A stretch of DNA of 51,990 nt from NCBI RefSeq assembly GCF_000763055.1, contig NZ_KN214137.1:151314-203303 (forward strand), read 5' to 3'. The position numbers and the translations under genes are program-made. This DNA is from Collinsella sp. 4_8_47FAA. Its GTDB lineage: Bacteria; Actinomycetota; Coriobacteriia; Coriobacteriales; Coriobacteriaceae. The notes beneath the pieces are model-generated. The model was not told the DNA's origin. It did not search any database and was given only the letters and a program-made list of their open reading frames with translations. Below are positions 25,735-33,937 of this stretch, piece by piece. The stretch's first letter is position 1. Each line of letters opens with the position of its first letter.

Positions 25735-28217
25735 AACGAGAAGTACTCACTGTCGGAGGATAGGTTTGGTCCGAGCCACGGGTCGCCATCGAGGAAGAAC
25801 TCAGGCCAGCGCCGCATGAACAGTGCCTGCTCGCGCTTCCAGCGGCGCAGCTTTTCCTCGTTGGCCTCTTCCCTGCCGCGCGAGGTGAACTCGTAGTGAT
25901 ACAGCTCGGCATAGGGCGTAAAGATGGTGCGGTAGCCCGCCTCCCACACACGAAGGCAAAAGTCCGCGTCGTTGAAGCCGACGGCGAATTCCTCGTCGTA
26001 GCCTCCGACCCGCTCAAATACGTCGCGTCGGACCATCTGACAGGCACCTGTTACGGCGCTAAAGCTGCCCGGTCGTACGGCACGAGCAAGATAGCCCTCG
26101 CGCTTTGCCGAGAAGTCCTGGTTGGCATGGGCAAGTGCGCCGCGCACCCCAACCACAATGCCGGCATGCTGCACCAGATGATCGGCAAAGTAGAGTTTGG
26201 CGCCCACCACGCCCGCATCGGGACGCTGCAGATAACCCATCATCTCTTCGATAAAGTCGGGGCTTATGACCTCGGTATCGTTGTTGAGCAGCAGCAGATA
26301 GTCGCCCTTGGCATGCTCCACGCCAAAGTTAATGATCTGGGAGTAATTGAACTCGCCCGGCCAGTACACAACGCGCGCGCTACCTTTGCCCTCAGATGCC
26401 GCGACCACGCGCTCCGGCAGGGTTTCGTAATACGCAAACGTCTCCGGGGCTTCGCTGTTGTTCTCCACCAAGACGATCTCGTAGTTGGCATACGTGGCCT
26501 TCTGGGCGATCGACATCGCACAAGCATCGAGCGTCTCAACATGGTCCTTGGTGGGAATCACAATGCTCACCAGTGGCGCAGGCTCCGGCAGCGCATAGCG
26601 CATGCGGTAGACAAACGGCGTCTCGGTCTCCTCGACCGTTCCGTGAACGCCCAGCGAGTCAAAGTGGCGCTGCAGAGCCAGGCGCCCGGCCTCGATGGCA
26701 TACGGTTTGCTGTCGGCGGATCCGTCGGCGGTCGATCCCGGATGAACGCGCCAGTGATACAGCACGTGCGCAACATGCTCAAACCGCGCGTCCGCCGAAA
26801 GGCAGCGAAGCGTCAGGTCGTAGTCCTGGGCACCCGCAACGTCTTCTGGGGACGTGCCGATACGATCGATAAGCGTCTTCTCCACCATCAGGAAATGCGT
26901 CACGCAGTTATGGCTATAGAGCAGGTCGACGTTGAGTTTGGTCTTAAAGACCGGCTGGCCCCACTCCCCCGTTTTCTGGAACATGTCCTCGTCGCAGAAT
27001 AGGACCTGGGGACGCTCGTCCTCGGCCGCCTTATTCAGCGCGGAAACATAGTGGAATAACGCGTCCGGCTCCAGAATGTCATCGTGGTCCAAGAACGCGA
27101 TGTAGTCGCCCATCGCTTGCTCAATACCTGCGTTGGTGTTGACCACAATGCCGCCGTTGCCGGGCAGCCCAATGCGACGAACGCGCTCGTCGTGGGTGCC
27201 TGCCGCAAGATTGGCCACCGCATCCCATTCGGGCGAGGCGTCCATAAGCAGCAATTCCCAGTTGTCATAGCTCTGGGCTAGCACCGAGTCCAGCAGCTCG
27301 CGCAGGTAGACCCGATCTGTCTTGTAGCACGGCACCACAATGCTCACGAGCGGTCTATAGGCAAAGGCCGCCGAAGCGACACGCTGGCACGCCAGATCGG
27401 CCGGCTTTGCGCGATGCTGCTCAAACCAACGTCGATAAGCTGCGTCGTCTGCACGCGCGTCCTTCATGCGGTTCCAGCTGTCGTCGACCATGCCGTTGTA
27501 CAGGCGACCATCCATGGCGCAAAAACCGCTCTGAATCTGCTCTGTGGGATCACTCGCAATCGCGACAAAATCCCGTATATCCTGAGGCATCTCTACGCTC
27601 AGATACGTTTTATTGACGCGGCAACCGTTGCGCTGCGGCACATCGCCCTGCGATTCAAACACATGCACGGTGGCATCGATGACATTCATATGCGCATCGA
27701 AGATCTGGAGCTCAGGTGCGCACTGGAGGTCCCCAGCCCAGGTAACCTCATAGCGCCACACCGCGCCGACGTCTGCCGGTAAATAACGAACGGCATCGAT
27801 CTCATAGCGACCGCAGCACTCGCTGCGCTGTGCATCGCGAACGAGTGCACACATCGCAGGCTTTGCTTTGTAGTTAATCTTGGATTCCAGCTTGGCCACG
27901 CGGCTATCGAGGCGAATGGAGCCAAGCTTTTGGCCACCGGACACAAATGCAGCGTCGATCGCAGAGCCATCCAAAAACGGAAGCACCAAGACGGCAAGCT
28001 CGCGCTCGTAATCGGCAACGGAAGGGCAAAGCGCCAGCACACGGCCATGGTCAACCGGGAGTACCAGCGACGGCACACAAGAACCGCTCGTCGTCGCATG
28101 GGCAAACGCTTGAGAACCCTCCCGCTCAATAAGCGCGGCGACATCCTGACCGGCAAAACGAAGCAGCACAAATAGACGGCCCTGACTGCGGCAAAGCGCC
28201 AAACGCTTGATACTCAT
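25731..28217 (-). CDS. Two-domain GT2 glycosyltransferase
   Basis: 828 aa. An N-terminal region (about 1-290) has no recognisable fold. Two complete GT2 domains follow: the first at about 293 with PLVSIVVPCYKTDRVYLREL and the metal-binding FLDHDDILEPDAL; the second at about 555 with PLVSIVIPTKDHVETLDACA, LLNNDTEV and a C-terminal DADFCLRVWEAGY. Proteins of this plan, as in rhamnan and O-antigen synthesis, build alternating linkages. The stop overlaps the convergent ATPase gene by four bases. Downstream of another GT2 gene with no gap, in the same orientation. The sugars cannot be assigned. Confidence 0.87.
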   Translation of the reverse strand: MSIKRLALCRSQGRLFVLLRFAGQDVAALIEREGSQAFAHATTSGSCVPSLVLPVDHGRVLALCPSVADYERELAVLVLPFLDGSAIDAAFVSGGQKLGSIRLDSRVAKLESKINYKAKPAMCALVRDAQRSECCGRYEIDAVRYLPADVGAVWRYEVTWAGDLQCAPELQIFDAHMNVIDATVHVFESQGDVPQRNGCRVNKTYLSVEMPQDIRDFVAIASDPTEQIQSGFCAMDGRLYNGMVDDSWNRMKDARADDAAYRRWFEQHRAKPADLACQRVASAAFAYRPLVSIVVPCYKTDRVYLRELLDSVLAQSYDNWELLLMDASPEWDAVANLAAGTHDERVRRIGLPGNGGIVVNTNAGIEQAMGDYIAFLDHDDILEPDALFHYVSALNKAAEDERPQVLFCDEDMFQKTGEWGQPVFKTKLNVDLLYSHNCVTHFLMVEKTLIDRIGTSPEDVAGAQDYDLTLRCLSADARFEHVAHVLYHWRVHPGSTADGSADSKPYAIEAGRLALQRHFDSLGVHGTVEETETPFVYRMRYALPEPAPLVSIVIPTKDHVETLDACAMSIAQKATYANYEIVLVENNSEAPETFAYYETLPERVVAASEGKGSARVVYWPGEFNYSQIINFGVEHAKGDYLLLLNNDTEVISPDFIEEMMGYLQRPDAGVVGAKLYFADHLVQHAGIVVGVRGALAHANQDFSAKREGYLARAVRPGSFSAVTGACQMVRRDVFERVGGYDEEFAVGFNDADFCLRVWEAGYRTIFTPYAELYHYEFTSRGREEANEEKLRRWKREQALFMRRWPEFFLDGDPWLGPNLSSDSEYFSF

Positions 28218-29285
28218 CTACACCTCTCGCTTTCCCAGGGCGTTCGCTGCCATGCGTTTGCAGGCACCCAGGCGCCCAAACCTCAAGACGTCGTAATCGA
28301 ACATGAGCTTTTTGCACTCGCGGGCATTGGGGGCCTTGCTGGTAAGCGCCGCACGCACCATAACAGCAACAGAAGGAGCGCATTGTGCGAGCGCAGCAAC
28401 GCTGCCCACGGCAGAGCCGGCGAGCGCCGTGGCAACGGCAGCAAACACCTTGCCGCAGTCCGAACCCAGCAACCTGAGCGCATCGTACAGCACCAGATCG
28501 CAGAGGAAGTACGCCAGGTCATCGGCATGCTGAGCATCGAGACCGTCGCGCCGCCAGTCAGCCAGCACCGCGGAGTAAATCTTCACGTGCTCCAGCAGAC
28601 GTGTCTCGTCGTCGTAGCGCATGGTGTCCATGAGCGAGCCCTTGCGCGCCACGCGATAGTCATACAGCTTGTTCGAGATAAGCGCGGTCTTGTGCGAACG
28701 ACCGTACACGGCAAAATCGAAGACCTGGTCCTCGCCGTACTTAACGGTTTCGTCGAACACGATCCCGTTGCCCAGCAAAAACTCACGCTTGCAGGCGGTG
28801 CGCCATGCAAAGGGGCGAGATGCTTCCTTAAACAGCAAGTCAGAGTTATAGCCTTCAAACGACACATCGCGCGGGCTCAGCACAAAGTTAAGCCACGGAT
28901 ACCCCGCCTCCAGCGGATACGGATTCGCGCCAAAGGTCAAAACGTCGCAGTCCTCGCGCTCAAAGGCATCGACGATCACTCGGCATGCATCGGGCGTAAA
29001 GCGGTCGTCGGAATCCAAGAACGCGACGATAGGCGCCGTGGACGCGGCGATGCCTGCATTACGCGCACTCGACAGGCCGCCGTTCTCCTTATCAACCAGC
29101 GTAAAGCGCGCGTCCTTTTCGCAATAGGCAACCGCAATATCGCGCGAGCCGTCCGGCGAGCCATCGTTGACCAGCACGCCTTCCCAATCGGGCATGTCCT
29201 GCGCAAGCAGGGAGTCCAGGCACCAGGTCAGGCACTCCTCCACTTTATAGATGGGAACGACAACGGAAATCTTGGGGGTAGCCAT
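28218..29285 (-). CDS. GT2 glycosyltransferase
   Basis: About 355 aa from the ATG at 29285, nine nt after GGAG; a GTG two codons earlier would be too close to it. It opens PKISVVVPIYKVEECLTWCL, with NDGSPDGS, NGGLSSARNAGI and the DxD-like FLDSDDRF. The mid-protein segment AWRTACKREFLL...KYGEDQVFDFAVY is the common acceptor-side pattern of capsule and teichoic GT2 enzymes. The C-terminal 100 residues are Ala-rich helices. Gene end abuts the two-domain GT2 gene, so it is part of one minus-strand operon from 32.6 down to 25.7 kb. Confidence 0.87.
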   Translation of the reverse strand: MATPKISVVVPIYKVEECLTWCLDSLLAQDMPDWEGVLVNDGSPDGSRDIAVAYCEKDARFTLVDKENGGLSSARNAGIAASTAPIVAFLDSDDRFTPDACRVIVDAFEREDCDVLTFGANPYPLEAGYPWLNFVLSPRDVSFEGYNSDLLFKEASRPFAWRTACKREFLLGNGIVFDETVKYGEDQVFDFAVYGRSHKTALISNKLYDYRVARKGSLMDTMRYDDETRLLEHVKIYSAVLADWRRDGLDAQHADDLAYFLCDLVLYDALRLLGSDCGKVFAAVATALAGSAVGSVAALAQCAPSVAVMVRAALTSKAPNARECKKLMFDYDVLRFGRLGACKRMAANALGKREV

Positions 29286-29297
29286 AATCACTCGCTC

Positions 29298-30416
29298 CTA
29301 CTGTGCGGCGGGAACGTCATCAGGGTGCGGGTTGTCGCCGTAGGTGCGCTGATACGTCAGCACGCGCCACACCAGCGGCAGGCCGCCAATCTTAAAGTAA
29401 TGCTTAAACGTATTGAGCTTGCCCGGCTTCTTAAAGTCAAAGCGCGAATCGATATAGGCGCGAGGCGACTTGACCATCAGACGCAAATCGGTCTCGCCAC
29501 GCGGGTCGAACAGCGACAGGTCAAAGCAACCGGCATCCCAATCGGCCTTCAGCTCGGGTGAAGCCTTCTCCCAAAACTGCTCGCGTAGCTCATCGACCAG
29601 ACGCTCATCATTCCAACGGTACGTATCGACCTTCATGCGCATTAAAATGCCCTGGAGCTGAGCCTTGAGCTCGGGACGCTCGTCCAAAAAACGTTGCATC
29701 TCGGCATATTCGTCGCACACGCAAAACACTTTGTTGGGCGAATTAACGGAGCTCTTCTCGTTATCCTGGCGATAGCACAAAATGGGAGCCGCAATAAACG
29801 CGGCACGCTCGGCGCAAGCCCAAACCTTAAAGTTAAAGCCTGCGTCCTGATACGAAGCTCCCGGCGTGGGAAGGAACCGAATCTGATTATCGTTGAGGAA
29901 CTCGCGCCGATAGATAGCCGACCAAATGGAAGGTTTGCGGTAGAAGATGCCCGGGCGATCGACGGGGCGATACGCGGCGCCCGTCATATGCTCGTCGATA
30001 ATCCCAAACAGCTCACGGCGCTCGCTGGGCGTGGACCAATACAGGTAAAAGTCGCCCTTCACCACATCGGCATGCTCAGCATCGGCCTTGGCGACCAGCT
30101 TTTGGAGCGAATCCTCAAACATAAAGTCGTCGGACTCAAGGATGCCCACGTACTCGCCGCGCGCCATCTCCAGGCCGCGGTTCATCGAGTCACCGTAGCC
30201 GCTGTTGGCCTTGTCGATCATCTTCACACGGGGGTCGCGCTCCATGTACTCGCGGATGATATCCGGCGAGCTATCGGTGGAGCCGTCGTTGATACAGATG
30301 ATCTCGATGTCCTTGAGCGTCTGCGCCACGGCGGAATCGAGGCACTCGCGCAGGTAGCGCTCGACATTGCAAATGGGGACAAGCAGCGAAACTTTAGGGG
30401 TATCAGAGTTCTGCAA
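29298..30416 (-). CDS. GT2 glycosyltransferase (paralogue of the gene at 31538-32641)
   Basis: 372 aa, started by a TTG at 30416 with a strong AGGAGGT five nt upstream. GT2 motifs: VSLLVPICNVERYLRECLDS, INDGSTDSS, NSGYGDSMNRGLEMA, and ILESDDFM as the metal site. Downstream, KPSIWSAIYRREFL and LPTPGASYQD are shared with the gene at 31538-32641. It is the product of a duplication with another GT2 gene between the copies. Probably acts in the cytoplasm on a lipid-linked repeat unit. Donor unknown. Confidence 0.87.
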   Translation of the reverse strand: MQNSDTPKVSLLVPICNVERYLRECLDSAVAQTLKDIEIICINDGSTDSSPDIIREYMERDPRVKMIDKANSGYGDSMNRGLEMARGEYVGILESDDFMFEDSLQKLVAKADAEHADVVKGDFYLYWSTPSERRELFGIIDEHMTGAAYRPVDRPGIFYRKPSIWSAIYRREFLNDNQIRFLPTPGASYQDAGFNFKVWACAERAAFIAAPILCYRQDNEKSSVNSPNKVFCVCDEYAEMQRFLDERPELKAQLQGILMRMKVDTYRWNDERLVDELREQFWEKASPELKADWDAGCFDLSLFDPRGETDLRLMVKSPRAYIDSRFDFKKPGKLNTFKHYFKIGGLPLVWRVLTYQRTYGDNPHPDDVPAAQ

Positions 30417-30490
30417 GAGAACCTCCTGTTGAATAGCGTGTAACAGGGTTATTTTAGCAGCCGAGTTGCGGCGGGCGGCAGCGCTTGGAA

Positions 30491-31531
30491 TTAGATAAAG
30501 CGCTCCAGGCAGGCTTTGAGACCGCGAGTCGAAAGATAGAACAGCGTGGCGTCTGCCATCGTAACGCCCGAGGTCGCCGTAACGAGCTTGTGAGCAACAC
30601 GGCGAACGGCGCCCTTAGCAGGCATATCCGCCCACTCCGTTCCCAAAAACGTCGTGAGGTCCATGTTGACGCGAGCCGCCACGCGATGGAAGTCATCGGC
30701 ATCCAAGCGCGCCAGGTCGAACACAATGAGGTCCAAAAACCAAGTTATCAGCTCGCCGGGGCACAGGTCCAAAAGACCGTAGGCCGCCCAGTCCTCCAAG
30801 ACTTCCTCGAGCATCCTCATGTGGGCGTCAAGCTTTTTGGCGCGAGCCTCGACACTGTTGAACTCGTGCGTCGCCGATTCGCTCTCCATCACGTAGTGGT
30901 AGAACTTGTCCGGCATGACAACGGTCTTGCGGGCAAGCGCATAAGCCGCAAATTGGAAGACGACGTCCTCGCCCAAAGCCAAACCGGGGGCGAAGCGAAT
31001 ACCTTCGCGATTGAGCAGCTCGCGCGAAAAAGCCGCACGGCAGGCATAGGGCTGCGCATTCGAATGGAACAGCAGTTGGGGATCACGGGCGCCAAAGATA
31101 CCAGCTTTGGGGCTCATGAGTTGCTGGACGCGTTTGGGGGCAGCATCGGCAGGTTCACAGACGCCGCCAAAAACGGCGGCCTCGGCATCTGCAGATTCCA
31201 TGGCATGCAGCACGCGCTCGATCGTCTGGGCATCGATGTAATCGTCGGCGTCCACAAAAAAGACAGTCTCGCCCTCGGCGGCATCGATTCCGGCATTTCG
31301 AGCACACGAGACGCCCGCGTTTTCCTGGTCAATCACCAGTACGCGATCGTCGGCCTGCGCGATCCGGCGCAACACGTTCAACGAATCATCAGTCGAACCG
31401 TCGTTAACGCAGACAACCTGAATCGAGCGCTCGGACTGGGCCAACAGCGAATCGACGCATCGCTGAATAGAACGCGCAGAGTTGTAAACGGGGACGACAA
31501 TGGTAGCTTTAGGACACGAGACCTCTCCCAT
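30491..31531 (-). CDS. GT2 glycosyltransferase
   Basis: 346 aa. ATIVVPVYNSARSIQRCVDS, NDGSTDDS, NAGVSCARNAGIDAA and the metal site FVDADDYID define a GT2 domain in the first 110 residues; LALGEDVVFQFAAYAL gives the acceptor-side ED motif. The ATG at 31531 lies six nt after the stop of the upstream GT2 gene, whose last codons (AGGGGGTAGG) supply the ribosome binding site. It sits between two GT2 paralogues but is not closely similar to them. Confidence 0.86.
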   Translation of the reverse strand: MGEVSCPKATIVVPVYNSARSIQRCVDSLLAQSERSIQVVCVNDGSTDDSLNVLRRIAQADDRVLVIDQENAGVSCARNAGIDAAEGETVFFVDADDYIDAQTIERVLHAMESADAEAAVFGGVCEPADAAPKRVQQLMSPKAGIFGARDPQLLFHSNAQPYACRAAFSRELLNREGIRFAPGLALGEDVVFQFAAYALARKTVVMPDKFYHYVMESESATHEFNSVEARAKKLDAHMRMLEEVLEDWAAYGLLDLCPGELITWFLDLIVFDLARLDADDFHRVAARVNMDLTTFLGTEWADMPAKGAVRRVAHKLVTATSGVTMADATLFYLSTRGLKACLERFI

Positions 31532-31537
31532 GCCGAC

Positions 31538-32641
31538 CTACCCCCTCAGCGATTCGATAAGGAAGGCAGCAACCACGCCTGGGCCTCCAACCGAGGCGTA
31601 ATACTTAGCACGCCCCAAGGCACCATCCGTCGCAAAACTCGGATGCTCGTCAACCCAGCCCTCAGGATCTTTGAGGATGGCAGCGAGATTTGCGCGCTTC
31701 CACGGCTTGAGGTCGTCAAGCGAAAAGTCCCCGGCGTCCAAGGCCGCTTGGAACTCCTTGGCCATCTGAACCAGGAACTCCTTATAGAACTTAGGCGCCA
31801 AACGCACGTAGTTCCACATATACGAATCGTACTTAATGAGTTGATTGAACTTGAGCATGCGCGCGACATCGCCGCTTGCGTGGTCACGGGCATAATCCTC
31901 TCGAATCCAACGCTCAATCTCGGCATACTCGGTATTGACGCAAAAGACCTTAGCCGAAGAATTGACCGAGGAATTCTCGTTGTCCTGGCGATACGACAAC
32001 ACGGCATCGTGCAGGTAAATAGCCTTATCGGCGCACGCGATCACCTTAAAGGCGAATGACGTGTCCTGAAAGGATGCCCCCGGAGTCGGCAGAAACTTAA
32101 TGCCGTTGCGGTCAAGAAAATCGCGACGGTACACGGCCGACCAAATCGACGGCTTTTGCTTAAAGAACCGCGTCGTATCGCTCGGGTGCACCGGCTTGCC
32201 GCAGTCCTTGGCCTTAAACATCTCGTGCAGCGAACGGCGCTCCTCGGGCTTAGACCAGTAGAAATCAAAGTTCGCCTTCGCAAAGTCGGCATTATTGCTA
32301 TCGGCAGCCGAGACAAGCTTTTCGAGTGCGTCGGGCGCCATAAAGTCATCGGACTCCAAGATGCCAACGTACTTGCCACGCGCCATCTCCAGACCGTGGT
32401 TCATCGAGTCGCCGTAGCCGCTGTTGGCCTTGTCGATCATCTTGACGCGCCTATCGCGCTCCATATACTCGCGGATAATCGCCGGCGAGTTGTCGGTCGA
32501 CCCGTCGTTAATGCAGATGATCTCAATATCCTTGAGCGTCTGCGCCAGGGCGGAATCGAGGCACTCGCGCAGGTAGCGCTGAACATTGTAAATGGGAATA
32601 AGCAGCGACAGAACAGGGCTGCCAGAGGCGTTAGTAGACAA
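31538..32641 (-). CDS. GT2 glycosyltransferase (paralogue of the gene at 29298-30416)
   Basis: 367 aa, started by a TTG at 32641 with AGGAG five nt upstream; both paralogues use TTG. Motifs are LSLLIPIYNVQRYLRECLDS, INDGSTDNS, NSGYGDSMNHGLEMA, ILESDDFM. The first 110 residues are nearly identical to those of the partner; the C-terminal thirds differ, as expected for enzymes that kept the donor but changed acceptor. First gene of the minus-strand GT2 operon; divergent from the gene at 32898. Confidence 0.87.
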   Translation of the reverse strand: MSTNASGSPVLSLLIPIYNVQRYLRECLDSALAQTLKDIEIICINDGSTDNSPAIIREYMERDRRVKMIDKANSGYGDSMNHGLEMARGKYVGILESDDFMAPDALEKLVSAADSNNADFAKANFDFYWSKPEERRSLHEMFKAKDCGKPVHPSDTTRFFKQKPSIWSAVYRRDFLDRNGIKFLPTPGASFQDTSFAFKVIACADKAIYLHDAVLSYRQDNENSSVNSSAKVFCVNTEYAEIERWIREDYARDHASGDVARMLKFNQLIKYDSYMWNYVRLAPKFYKEFLVQMAKEFQAALDAGDFSLDDLKPWKRANLAAILKDPEGWVDEHPSFATDGALGRAKYYASVGGPGVVAAFLIESLRG

Positions 32642-32897
32642 ATGTGCTCCTTAGGAAATACCTGTCGTTTCATGGTATCAAAGGGTCAGCGCGCCAGCGG
32701 GCGTTTATATAATCTATGGAGCCTCTTGCGGGCAAAGCAGCCCCACGTCATGCGGCGGGCCCATGGCAGGTTCCTGCGTTTTATTCAAAGCTTGCCGCTA
32801 AGGTGCGCCGAGCCTTTACAATAGGACAGTCCCAAGGACGTATTCGATAGCTTCCGTGCAGCGCTCGCCCGCCGCGCGTGAAAGGATATATTGCCCC

Positions 32898-33920
32898 ATG
32901 CCTTCAACCCTTCCCGCCCCCATCGACAAGCTCGCCATCGTCGTCGTTACGTACAAGCGCCAGGAACTCCTGGCCAACTTGTTCGACTCCATGACCGAGC
33001 TCACGGCAACGCCCTGGCGCATCGTGATTGTCGATAACGAGAATTCGCGCGAGACCGAGGCCATGTGCACCGCATTCAACGAGCGCCTGGCCAACCTGTG
33101 GGGCATCGACACCGAGCAGCCCGACGCGCAGGGCGGCACCGACCGTGTCATCTACGCCCCGCAGCTCGAAAACGGCGGCGGTGCGGGCGGCTTCTCCGCC
33201 GGCACTAAATGCGCCTACGACTTGGGGGCCCAGTGGTTCTGGGTCATGGACGACGACGTGCTCGTCATCCCCGAAGGCATCGAGCGCTTGGCCAAGTGGA
33301 CCGACCGCTACGACGTCATCCAGGGTTCGCGCCTGGACTTTGACGGCGGCGCCTTCTTTTGGCAGTACCAGCTCATCCTTTCGCTCGGCATTCCCAACCC
33401 CGTCGCCAAGTGGGATTTAGGCCCCGAGGGCTATCGCGCCATGAACCAGCTGTGCTTTGAGGGCGGCATGTTCTCGCGCCGCGTGGTCGACAAGATTGGC
33501 CTGCCTGACGCGCGCTTCTTCATCTACGGCGACGATGCCTGCTACGGCTACGTAGCCAGCCAACACTTCCCCGCCGCCGTTGTTGCCGACGTGGTGCTCA
33601 AGCGTGCCCGCGCTGTCTCTAACTGGGACATCGCCGGTAAGCGCCAACTCAACTCCACGAGCGACACCAACCGCTACTACATCATGCGCAACCGCGGTTA
33701 TCTGGCCCGCTACATGCAGATCTATGGCGACTATCACCCCATGCTGTTCCGTCTGGGCAACGCCGCGACCTTCTGCAAGGAGTTCATTCGCCTGGCCGCC
33801 GTTGACAAGTGCTTTAAGACCGGTATTCCGGCGCTGCGCCGTGGCATGAAGGACGCCCGCAAGATCGTCAAGGACCCCAACTGGAAGCCCATGCCACCCC
33901 TGAAGGACACGGAACAGTAA
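32898..33920 (+). CDS. GT2 glycosyltransferase, galactofuranosyltransferase (GlfT)-like
   Basis: 340 aa from the ATG at 32898, with AAAGGA about 11 nt upstream; a longer frame (32856) lacks a start signal. It reads LAIVVVTYKRQELLANLFDS, VDNENS, ENGGGAGGFSAG, the metal site VMDDDVL, then FEGGMFSRRVVDKIGLPD and FIYGDDACYG. The NGGGAGGF and W-x-MDDD pattern is typical of GlfT-like and related actinobacterial wall galactan transferases. Only plus-strand GT in this block; the 256-bp gap before it has a TATAAT at 32708-32713 without a good -35. Confidence 0.85.
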   Translation: MPSTLPAPIDKLAIVVVTYKRQELLANLFDSMTELTATPWRIVIVDNENSRETEAMCTAFNERLANLWGIDTEQPDAQGGTDRVIYAPQLENGGGAGGFSAGTKCAYDLGAQWFWVMDDDVLVIPEGIERLAKWTDRYDVIQGSRLDFDGGAFFWQYQLILSLGIPNPVAKWDLGPEGYRAMNQLCFEGGMFSRRVVDKIGLPDARFFIYGDDACYGYVASQHFPAAVVADVVLKRARAVSNWDIAGKRQLNSTSDTNRYYIMRNRGYLARYMQIYGDYHPMLFRLGNAATFCKEFIRLAAVDKCFKTGIPALRRGMKDARKIVKDPNWKPMPPLKDTEQ

Positions 33921-33937
33921 AGGGCTTTCGACCGCCG

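Noticed and set aside
30485-32059. 524-codon plus-strand frame opposite the GT2 genes
   Set aside because: Antisense to well-supported GT2 motifs; composition rich in Arg/His/Val and no family resemblance.
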